A DNA stretch of 6,015 bases from CAYRPN01 sp964426135 (GTDB taxonomy: Bacteria > Planctomycetota > Phycisphaerae > Phycisphaerales > Phycisphaeraceae). The DNA lies in NCBI GenBank assembly GCA_964426135.1, contig CAYRPN010000211.1, forward strand, positions 1-6,015, read 5' to 3'. A program made the translations under genes and the position numbers. Positions 1-4,794 of the stretch are shown in pieces. The notes under the pieces are model-generated. The model was not told the DNA's origin. It saw nothing but the letters and a program-made list of their open reading frames with translations, and ran no database searches. How positions within the stretch are numbered: the first letter of the stretch is position 1; each line of letters opens with the position of its first letter.

Positions 1-72
1 ACGACTTTCCAAGTCGTCCGGCTGGGAGCGAAGCGATTCGAATCTGCGGAGCTAACCTTCCACGGCTCCTGA
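1..72 (+). CDS. Possible 3' end of an unidentified gene (partial)
   Basis: The reading frame starting at base 1 is open for 23 codons and stops at TGA 70-72; its start lies outside the window. The peptide ends in GAKRFESAELTFHGS. About 16 of 23 third positions are G or C, which fits the coding bias of the neighbouring genes, but the stretch is too short for a firm call. I do not recognise the family. The minus strand is also open here, with its wobble positions on the same bases, so third-position bias cannot separate the two readings. I prefer the plus reading only because it terminates cleanly and the minus-strand transposase-like segment seems to end just to its right. Confidence 0.27.
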   Translation, partial: TTFQVVRLGAKRFESAELTFHGS

Positions 73-83
73 GCAATTTCCCC

Positions 84-272
84 CTTTGAAAGCAGCGTTT
101 TTCGCAGCGCGGCAACCGGGCGTTGCATCAGCGGGAACTGCCTGGGCCTTTGCTTGCGGACGCGCGGCTCAAGCGCCGCGGTCGCCACGGGTTCACCACC
201 GGCGCCGATAGCCGGGGCGCCGGGGGCGCACGGATCGCCGCGGCGCAGCCAGGTCAACGCGGCCTTGGCCGG
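84..272 (-). pseudogene. Probable C-terminal remnant of an IS4-type transposase
   Basis: No plus-strand gene is evident between 73 and 327, but one minus-strand frame has about 85% G/C at third positions from roughly 272 down to 95. It encodes a basic stretch, EPRVRKQRPRQFPLMQRP followed by VAALRKTLL (about 170 down to 90). The pattern EPR-x-x-K-x-RP-x-x-(F/Y)PL(M/L)-x-x-P resembles the C-terminal tail of IS4-like transposases common in planctomycetes; this is a match from memory, not a search. The part before it (ALTWLRRGDPC, then an Ala/Gly/Pro-rich run) does not look like the expected transposase core, and no stop follows the tail before the window edge. It therefore looks like a truncated, drifting fragment. 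No terminal inverted repeat or target duplication was seen. An antisense artefact of GC-rich DNA remains possible. Confidence 0.35.
199..223. repeat. Inverted repeat, 8-bp arms, 9-nt loop
   Basis: CCGGCGCC at 199-206 is matched by GGCGCCGG at 216-223 around a 9-nt loop. The stem is entirely G/C and no T-run follows on either strand, so it is not a standard intrinsic terminator. It lies inside the transposase-like remnant, upstream of the esterase gene. It may simply reflect high GC content. Confidence 0.3.
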
Positions 273-317
273 CCTGCCGCGATCTGGTATCTCTACTGGT
301 CCGCCCCAACCCCAACC

Positions 318-321
318 GGAG
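318..321 (+). promoter_or_regulatory. Ribosome binding site deciding the esterase start
   Basis: GGAG at 318-321 sits 6 nt before the ATG at 328. This supports 328 over the in-frame TTG at 154, whose extension would be a low-complexity Ala/Gly/Pro/Arg-rich leader and would bury the signal peptide. Confidence 0.6.
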
Positions 322-327
322 ATCCAC

Positions 328-1245
328 ATGCCCCGCCACGCTCGGCTGCTCACGATCGCGTTCGTCTTCCTGATCGCCGGCTTCGCCCAGGCGAAGACGT
401 TCAAGCTCTACTACCTCGGCGGGCAGTCGAACATGGATGGCTACGGCTTCAACAAGGACTTGTCAGACGAAGAGAAGCAACCCGTCAAAGGCGTCATGAT
501 TTTCCACGGCAACACCGCCGCCGACGCCCAGCCCGTCAACGGTCGCGGCACATGGGCCGCGCTTCAACCGGGCCACGGCGTGGGCTTCCAGTTCGACGGC
601 AAAGCGAACAAATACAGCAACCGCTTCGGGCTGGAACTCACCTTCGCCCGCAAGCTGCGCGAACTCGATCCGGATGCCAATATCGCCATCATCAAATATT
701 CGCGCGGCGGCACTTCGATCGATATCAAGGCGGCCGGCGGCTTCGGCTGCTGGGACCCCGATTACTCCGCCGGCGAAGGCCTGGGCAAGGGCGTCAACCA
801 GTACGACCATTTCCTCGCCACGCTGCGGCATGCCCTGAGCGTGCGCGACATCGACGGCGACGGCGAAGAGGACACGCTCGTGCCCGCAGGTATTCTTTGG
901 ATGCAGGGCGAAAGCGACGCCGCCAACGGCGAAGCCATCGCGAAAAAATACGAGGCGAACCTGAAGCGTCTCATGGACCTGATCCGTGCCGCCCTGCGCC
1001 ACGACGACATTCCCGTGGTCGTCGGCCGAATCTCGGACTCCAAGAAGGATGGCAAACTCACCTGGGCTCACGGCGAAATCGTCCGCGAAGCGCAGGCGGC
1101 CTACGTAAAGAACGATGGCTTCGCCGCCCTGGTCACATCGACGGACAACTACGGCTACAGCGATCCATGGCACTACGACAGCAAGGGCTACCTCGACCTG
1201 GGCGCGAAGATGGCGGAGGCGGTGGTGCAGATGGGGAAGAAGTGA
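328..1245 (+). CDS. Secreted SGNH/SASA-type carbohydrate acetylesterase
   Basis: This 305-residue protein belongs to the sialate O-acetylesterase/acetylxylan esterase-like (SASA, CE6-like) SGNH hydrolases, which remove O-acetyl groups from sugars or polysaccharides. A Sec signal peptide covers residues 1-22 (hydrophobic core LLTIAFVFLIAGFA, likely cleavage after AQA), so the enzyme should act in the periplasm or outside. The catalytic signature GQSNMDG is at 32-38, with Ser34 as expected nucleophile. WMQGESD at 191-197 is the typical internal block. DPWHYDSKGY at 279-288 supplies the Asp279/His282 pair. An acidic DIDGDGEED stretch (174-182) might bind a cation. Length and block order suit a complete single-domain enzyme. 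The start at 328 is chosen for the signal peptide and the GGAG 6 nt upstream. The gene stands alone on this strand and converges on the DUF1080 gene. The exact substrate cannot be told from the sequence. Confidence 0.88.
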   Translation: MPRHARLLTIAFVFLIAGFAQAKTFKLYYLGGQSNMDGYGFNKDLSDEEKQPVKGVMIFHGNTAADAQPVNGRGTWAALQPGHGVGFQFDGKANKYSNRFGLELTFARKLRELDPDANIAIIKYSRGGTSIDIKAAGGFGCWDPDYSAGEGLGKGVNQYDHFLATLRHALSVRDIDGDGEEDTLVPAGILWMQGESDAANGEAIAKKYEANLKRLMDLIRAALRHDDIPVVVGRISDSKKDGKLTWAHGEIVREAQAAYVKNDGFAALVTSTDNYGYSDPWHYDSKGYLDLGAKMAEAVVQMGKK

Positions 1246-1261
1246 ATCGCGGCGGTCTCAC

Positions 1262-1335
1262 CCGCCAAAGCCCAGGGATGGCCATCCCTGGGCTTTGGCC
1301 ATCCCTGGGCTTTGGCCATCCCTGGGCTTTGGCGG
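1262..1335. repeat. Three 17-bp tandem repeats with an inverted copy
   Basis: The unit GCCATCCCTGGGCTTTG occurs three times head to tail without change at 1281-1297, 1298-1314 and 1315-1331. Its reverse complement lies immediately before, at 1266-1282. Two hairpins result: a perfect 36-bp palindrome at 1264-1299 with no spacer, and a 21-bp stem joining 1262-1282 to the third copy at 1315-1335. The flanking CCG/CGG is shared only with the third copy, which suggests an ancestral 40-bp palindrome whose right arm was duplicated twice. The block fills nearly the whole 97-bp gap between two convergent genes, a usual place for REP-like hairpins. No T-run follows, so an ordinary intrinsic terminator is unlikely, though the hairpin could shield 3' ends of both mRNAs. 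Confidence 0.9.
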
Positions 1336-1342
1336 CGTTTGA

Positions 1343-2626
1343 TCACTTCGCCTCCCCCACCAACACCTCAATCCCCTTAAACATCACGTGCATGTCCTGC
1401 CCGCCGTGCAGTTGCAGCGCGATGAACCCTTCGCGGCGGCCTTTCTCGTCGTTGGGGAGTTCCGCGGTCTTGTAGCCGTTCACATGCACGACCACGCGCG
1501 TGCCATGAGCGCTGACGACCATTTCATTCCATTCGCCGACACGCCACCATTTTTTCACCTGCTCGGCGGTGGGCTTGACGACCCACGCCCGGCCGTTGGT
1601 TTCGTAGAGCCCGCCGTTGTCGTTGTTGGCATCGAGTTCCGCCTGGAAGCCGGCGACATTCACGCCGCCCTTGAGGCGATCGGCGCGGAAGTAGAAACCG
1701 CTGTTGCCTTTGAGGATTTTCGCCTGCAGGCGAACGGTGAAATCCTTGAACTTCTCCTTGGTGATGAACATGCCGTGGCTCGGATCGCTCTTGGGGCTGA
1801 TGCCGAGAATGTGACTGCCTTCCTTTTCATCGACCACCACTTTCCACTCGCCGCCCTTCATCGTTTCCCAGCCTTCGGCGGTCTTGCCGTCCCAGATCGG
1901 CTTCCACACGTGCTTGCCCATGTCCTTGATGCGGATGTCGCGGTACATGACCTTCAGCGGATCCTCGCGCTTGCCCACGCCGTGCACCTGCAGCGCGATG
2001 AAGCCTGATTGCGAGCCCGGATCGCGCGCGTCCACGGCAGGTACATCGTTGATCCACGTCTTGATGTGATCGCCCACGGCTTCGACGCGCAGCTTGTTCC
2101 ACTGCCCCTGCTTGAACGCCTTGCGTGCCGGTTCGTTCTGTGTCAGGTCGTTGAGCCAGCCGCGCCGCGCTTCCTCATAAAGCCCGCCGGTCCACCAGCG
2201 GTTGCGCTTGGGGTCGGGATCGATTTCGTACTGGTAGCCATACACCCGGCCCGCCGGGTGCTTGCTGACTTTGCGACCACCCTTCTCGTCGTGGCTGACG
2301 ATTTCCGTGTCGTTCTCGTAGGCGTGGCTGCGGAACTGCACGCCGCAGTTGAGATCGGGATCGACCTTGAATTCCAGTTCGAGGATGAAGTCGCCGTAGT
2401 CTTTCTCGGTGCAAAGGAAGCTGTTGGGTTCATTGGCGACGGTGGTGCCGACGATGGCGGGCTTGCCGTCGATGGTCTCGACGGTGTACTTGGCCTTGCC
2501 GTTGCGCTGCACCCAGCCGGCGAGCGTCTTGCCGTCGAAAAGAGGGGTGAACCCGCTGGACGCATCTTGAGCGCGTGTGGTGGCGACAAGTGCGAACAGA
2601 ATCGCGACGGCGGTGAATCGAGGCAT
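1343..2626 (-). CDS. Secreted protein with two DUF1080 (3-keto-disaccharide hydrolase) domains
   Basis: This 427-residue protein starts with a Sec signal peptide (MPRFTAVAILFALVATTRAQ, residues 1-20) and should be exported. Two copies of the DUF1080 concanavalin-like beta-sandwich follow. Domain 1 spans about 26-234 (FTPLFDGKTLAGW at 26-38, GGLYEE at 147-152, GFIALQVHG at 208-216). Domain 2 spans about 239-423 (WKPIWDGKTAEGW at 241-253, GGLYETNG at 338-345, GFIALQLHG at 400-408). The family is named for 3-keto-glucoside/disaccharide hydrolysis, and planctomycetes encode many such proteins. The start at 2626 is chosen over the longer frame from 2749, because the extension would read through the inverted repeat at 2701-2783 and hide the signal peptide. 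Only a weak GGAA lies upstream. The gene converges on the esterase, and its substrate is unknown. Confidence 0.88.
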   Translation of the reverse strand: MPRFTAVAILFALVATTRAQDASSGFTPLFDGKTLAGWVQRNGKAKYTVETIDGKPAIVGTTVANEPNSFLCTEKDYGDFILELEFKVDPDLNCGVQFRSHAYENDTEIVSHDEKGGRKVSKHPAGRVYGYQYEIDPDPKRNRWWTGGLYEEARRGWLNDLTQNEPARKAFKQGQWNKLRVEAVGDHIKTWINDVPAVDARDPGSQSGFIALQVHGVGKREDPLKVMYRDIRIKDMGKHVWKPIWDGKTAEGWETMKGGEWKVVVDEKEGSHILGISPKSDPSHGMFITKEKFKDFTVRLQAKILKGNSGFYFRADRLKGGVNVAGFQAELDANNDNGGLYETNGRAWVVKPTAEQVKKWWRVGEWNEMVVSAHGTRVVVHVNGYKTAELPNDEKGRREGFIALQLHGGQDMHVMFKGIEVLVGEAK

Positions 2627-2652
2627 GTTTGTTTCCGTGAAGAAGGCGAATC

Positions 2653-2679
2653 GAATGCTGCGTAGCAACGCGAGCATTC
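2653..2679 (-). promoter_or_regulatory. Leader hairpin and possible -10 box upstream of the DUF1080 gene
   Basis: The arms at 2653-2663 and 2668-2679 form an 11-bp stem with a single bulged base (2672) and a 4-nt loop (2664-2667), ending 26 bp upstream of the DUF1080 start. A minus-strand TAGAAT (2676-2681) overlaps its upstream edge and would be a 5/6 match to a -10 box, but I see no good -35 at 17 bp. If the promoter is real, much of the hairpin could fall in or next to the 5' leader. The hairpin is seen directly; the promoter role is inference. Confidence 0.35.
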
Positions 2680-2700
2680 TACGTGCAAGGCGACAGCCGT

Positions 2701-2783
2701 TTAGCGGTCGGGCCGAGTCTGCGAGGCCCCCCTGTGAACGTACCGCCAACGGGTGGGCCTCGCAGACTCGGCCCGACCGCTAA
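2701..2783. repeat. 83-bp element with perfect 29-bp inverted arms
   Basis: Bases 2701-2729 are the exact reverse complement of 2755-2783, with a 25-nt loop between. The outer ends read TTAGCGGTCGG and CCGACCGCTAA. The element sits in the 210-bp gap between the end of the moaB-like gene (2837) and the start of the DUF1080 gene (2626). It lies 53 bp past the moaB stop and 74 bp before the DUF1080 start. No T-run follows on either strand, so a simple intrinsic terminator is unlikely. Perfect arms of this length suggest a recently spread REP/MITE-like palindromic unit or a maintained RNA hairpin. No flanking direct repeat was recognised. Confidence 0.9.
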
Positions 2784-2836
2784 CCCGCGGGAGTGTTCCT
2801 CGGCGGCTCCGGCGCGACGGGGGTTGCCCCGCTCTT

Positions 2837-3379
2837 TTACCGCGACCGCTCCCAGATCAGGTGCGGCAGTTCGGGCACGATGAGCTTGCTCATCGCCAGG
2901 TTCACGGCGTTGGTCGACCCGGGCATGGCGAAAAGCAGCGTCTCGCCGCTGAGCCCGCCGATGGCGCGGCTGAGCATGGCGGCGGCGCCGACTTCCTCAT
3001 AGCTGAGCATGCGGAACAATTCGCCGAAGCCGTCGAGCTTCTTCGTGAGCAGCCGTTCGACGACTTCGATGGTGGTGTCCCTGCTGGCGATGCCGGTGCC
3101 GCCGGTGGTGCAGATGGCGTCGAAGGGGTGAGAGTGTGATGTGGAGGAACCGGCGCTAAGCCACGCGCGAAGCTGCGCTTCGATCGGCGCGGGTTCGTCC
3201 TTCACGATCTCGTAAGCGCCGATGGTGTGGCCCGCCGCGGCGAGTTGATCGCAGATGAGCTTGCCGCCCTTGTCGGTTTCCCTCGTGCGCGTGTCGCTGA
3301 TGGTGAGCACGGCACAGACCGCGCGGCGGCCGGCGGCCTTGTCACGGTGCTCCTGCGTTGAACAGCTTGCGGTGGGCAT
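2837..3379 (-). CDS. moaB: MoaB/MogA-type molybdopterin adenylyltransferase
   Basis: This 180-residue protein is a complete MoaB/MogA family member. Such enzymes adenylate molybdopterin with ATP to give MPT-AMP, the step before molybdenum insertion in cytoplasmic cofactor synthesis. Family marks visible are the first strand AVLTISDTRT (23-32), the glycine loop TTGGTG (91-96) followed by Asp101, MLSRAIGG (135-142) and MPGS (152-155), in the usual order. The N-terminal 18 residues are polar and extend slightly beyond the core. The start at 3379 is the first suitable ATG; its upstream sequence has only a weak GAG-like match, so a slightly different start is possible. MoaB versus MogA cannot be settled from one sequence. 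It is the third of three same-strand genes spaced by about 50 bp and may be cotranscribed with the small membrane protein gene. No other molybdenum genes are present in the window. Confidence 0.88.
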   Translation of the reverse strand: MPTASCSTQEHRDKAAGRRAVCAVLTISDTRTRETDKGGKLICDQLAAAGHTIGAYEIVKDEPAPIEAQLRAWLSAGSSTSHSHPFDAICTTGGTGIASRDTTIEVVERLLTKKLDGFGELFRMLSYEEVGAAAMLSRAIGGLSGETLLFAMPGSTNAVNLAMSKLIVPELPHLIWERSR

Positions 3380-3419
3380 CGGTCGCTCGTGGGTTGGTGC
3401 GCGGGATCAGATCGGGTTG

Positions 3420-3440
3420 CGATCGAGTTCAACTCGATCG
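3420..3440. repeat. 21-bp perfect palindrome over a stop codon, upstream of moaB
   Basis: CGATCGAGTT (3420-3429) and AACTCGATCG (3431-3440) are exact reverse complements around a single central base. The palindrome covers the TGA of the 72-aa gene (3429-3431) and lies about 40 bp upstream of the moaB start. Its dyad form suits a dimeric repressor operator or, folded as RNA, an 8-bp stem. On the plus strand it is followed by TTTGTTGT, loosely terminator-like, but no plus-strand gene ends here. Function unknown. Confidence 0.55.
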
Positions 3441-3647
3441 TTTGTTGTCATCGTCCACTTCGCCCGGCTCTTTCGGTGGCGCGTTCTTCGCCTGCTTCTT
3501 TTTCGCCAGATGAATGATGGCGCCGGCGACACCGCCGATGATGCCGCCGATGATCCCGCCTCGCAGCGCCCCTTCCCAGACGCTGTCGGCGAGTACTGGC
3601 GAAATGAATGCCGCTACGAAGAAGCACGAATGAATCAGGGTCAGCAT
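3429..3647 (-). CDS. Small glycine-zipper membrane protein of unknown function
   Basis: This 72-residue protein is not one I can name. Residues 1-20 (MLTLIHSCFFVAAFISPVLA) form a hydrophobic leader that could be a signal peptide cut before DSVW, or a membrane anchor. Residues 30-48 are a glycine-rich hydrophobic segment with repeated GGIIGGIIGG spacing, typical of glycine-zipper helices that pack tightly in membranes. A KKK cluster (49-51) and a polar, acidic tail (EVDDDNKRSS) follow. The gene is supported by an excellent AAGGAG 5 nt before the ATG. It lies 56 bp after the isomerase-like gene and 49 bp before moaB on the same strand, so cotranscription is plausible. Small envelope or stress proteins often look like this, but no role can be assigned. 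Confidence 0.72.
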   Translation of the reverse strand: MLTLIHSCFFVAAFISPVLADSVWEGALRGGIIGGIIGGVAGAIIHLAKKKQAKNAPPKEPGEVDDDNKRSS

Positions 3648-3652
3648 GATCG

Positions 3653-3658
3653 CTCCTT
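3653..3658 (-). promoter_or_regulatory. Strong Shine-Dalgarno for the 72-aa gene
   Basis: The minus strand reads AAGGAG here, 5 nt before the ATG at 3647. It is the best ribosome binding site in the window and the main reason to accept this short gene as real. Confidence 0.7.
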
Positions 3659-3703
3659 GATAGGGAACTGTGCGGACACAAGACTACTTTGGGGTGGCGT
3701 GCG

Positions 3704-4666
3704 TCAAGCCTTGAACGCCTCGCGCAGCAGCGCCAGGCTTTTCGGAACGGCGGTGCGCGGATCTTCCTTGCCTTCAAACTCCAGCGAGACGAAGCCCTTG
3801 TAGTTCACCTTGCGCATGATCGCCGCGATGCGTTTGTAATCGAGATCCAGCGTGTACCACACGCCGCCGCCGAAGTACGTTTTCGCCTGCATGAAGATCG
3901 CGCGGGGCGCCAGCTTTTCCAGGCGGGCATAGGGATCCTCCAGGAAATTGCCCGTATCGAGCGTCACCTGCAACCACGGCGACTTCACCGCGTCGACGAT
4001 CTTCAACACACCTTCCGGCGTCAGGCCCAGGCCCCAGTGATTTTCCAGACCCATCACCACGCCGAGCTTCTCCGCGATGGGCACGAGCTTTTCGAAACTC
4101 TCGATCACCCACGGAAATCCGTCTTCTTCCTTGTAGCCTTCCAGCGGCGGCTCGAGGCCGCGGTTCTTCATCAAGTCGTCGAAACTTTTCGTCGTGCCCC
4201 ATCGCCCGGTGTTCACGCGGATCGTTGGAATGCCCAGTGTGTAGGCGAGTTCCAGACTGGCGGCGGTCTTCTCGATGTTCTTCTGCCGTACGTCTTTGTC
4301 GGGCGTGACGAAACCCTGATGCGTGGACATGCCGCACAAGCTCAAGCCGTGGCCCAGCGCCTTGCGCTTCAAGTCGCGCAGGTAGGCGGGTTCCTTGGTG
4401 TGCATCTGCACCTCGAGCAGTTCCACCGCGTCGAAACCCATCTCCGCCGCCAGATCGATGCACTTGTCCACCTCAAGCTTCGCGCCTTCGCGGAAGCGCC
4501 AGAAGGAGTAAGTGGAGACCGCGATCGGATTGCCGCGAGAAACGGGAGCGACGGGAGCGGCGACCGGCGCAGCCGCGCCGACCGGCTTTTCCTCGCCATG
4601 GACGAAACGTGCGGACATCGCCGTTGCCGCCGCCGCGCCCAACCACTGTCGCCGATTCATAGTCAT
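3704..4666 (-). CDS. Tat-exported sugar phosphate isomerase/epimerase-like TIM barrel
   Basis: This 320-residue protein belongs to the xylose isomerase-like TIM barrel (AP endonuclease 2) superfamily of sugar isomerases and epimerases. The N-terminus carries a twin-arginine signal (NRRQWLGAAAATAMSA, residues 4-19), suggesting folded export, perhaps with its metal bound. An Ala/Pro/Val linker (about 28-44) precedes the barrel at about 47-318. Likely metal or active-site residues are Glu208/His210 (GLENH), Asp237 (LDTGNF), Gln260/Lys262 (QAKTYF) and Glu296 or Glu298 (SLEFEG). Gln260 stands where many relatives have His. A GAGG in the minus strand, 6 nt before the ATG, supports 4666; the ATG at 4660 is a close alternative that keeps the Tat motif. 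The gene is divergent from truD and heads a three-gene minus-strand run. Substrate unknown; a role with exported carbohydrate enzymes is inference. Confidence 0.85.
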   Translation of the reverse strand: MTMNRRQWLGAAAATAMSARFVHGEEKPVGAAAPVAAPVAPVSRGNPIAVSTYSFWRFREGAKLEVDKCIDLAAEMGFDAVELLEVQMHTKEPAYLRDLKRKALGHGLSLCGMSTHQGFVTPDKDVRQKNIEKTAASLELAYTLGIPTIRVNTGRWGTTKSFDDLMKNRGLEPPLEGYKEEDGFPWVIESFEKLVPIAEKLGVVMGLENHWGLGLTPEGVLKIVDAVKSPWLQVTLDTGNFLEDPYARLEKLAPRAIFMQAKTYFGGGVWYTLDLDYKRIAAIMRKVNYKGFVSLEFEGKEDPRTAVPKSLALLREAFKA

Positions 4667-4794
4667 GGTTCACCTCGTGCTGGGCATCGTATCAAAGCGG
4701 ACGGACCGCTGAAGCACCCCTCGTCGCGCGGTTATCTGCCGCCTCCGCTACACTGCCCGGTCGCATTCGGTTCCCCGTAGCAGAAAAAGCCGCC
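4667..4794. promoter_or_regulatory. Divergent intergenic region, probable promoters for both flanking genes
   Basis: Both the isomerase-like gene and truD must be read outward from this 128-bp spacer unless truD relies on distant transcription. A plus-strand TACACT (4749-4754) and a minus-strand TACGAT (4686-4691) are possible -10 boxes, but neither has a convincing -35. A 15-bp dyad, AGCGG (4696-4700) and CCGCT (4706-4710) around ACGGA, could be an operator or chance. truD has no clear Shine-Dalgarno, only a purine-rich AGAAAAAG. Confidence 0.35.

Noticed and set aside
1..48. tRNA-like pieces: an anticodon-arm look-alike at 1-17 (5-bp stem, loop TTTCCAA, as in tRNA-Gly UCC) and a TTCGAAT T-loop at 37-43
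   Set aside because: The spacing would need a 14-nt variable region not expected for tRNA-Gly, the T-stem pairs badly (A-C and A-G mismatches), and no acceptor end with CCA follows. The D-arm would lie outside the window, so it cannot be fully excluded, but coding sequence explains the bases better.
154..327. N-terminal extension of the esterase from a TTG at 154
   Set aside because: The extension is low-complexity, lacks a ribosome binding site and would place the clear signal peptide internally. The ATG at 328 has GGAG at the right spacing.
463..1173. Long minus-strand open frame opposite the esterase, and similar long plus-strand frames opposite the DUF1080 and isomerase-like genes
   Set aside because: These are antisense frames kept open by G/C third positions of the real genes; none shows a family motif or a proper start.
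1281..1331. CRISPR-like direct repeats
   Set aside because: The three 17-bp copies are directly adjacent with no spacers, and no cas genes are present.
123..1475. 450-codon plus-strand open frame overlapping the esterase gene
   Set aside because: It starts from TTG, is extremely Arg/Pro/Gly-rich, has no recognisable domain and runs out of frame across the well-supported esterase. It is a GC-driven shadow.
2627..2749. N-terminal extension of the DUF1080 protein up to 2749
   Set aside because: It would translate through an arm and the loop of the 29-bp inverted repeat and the leader hairpin, and would bury the signal peptide that begins at 2626.
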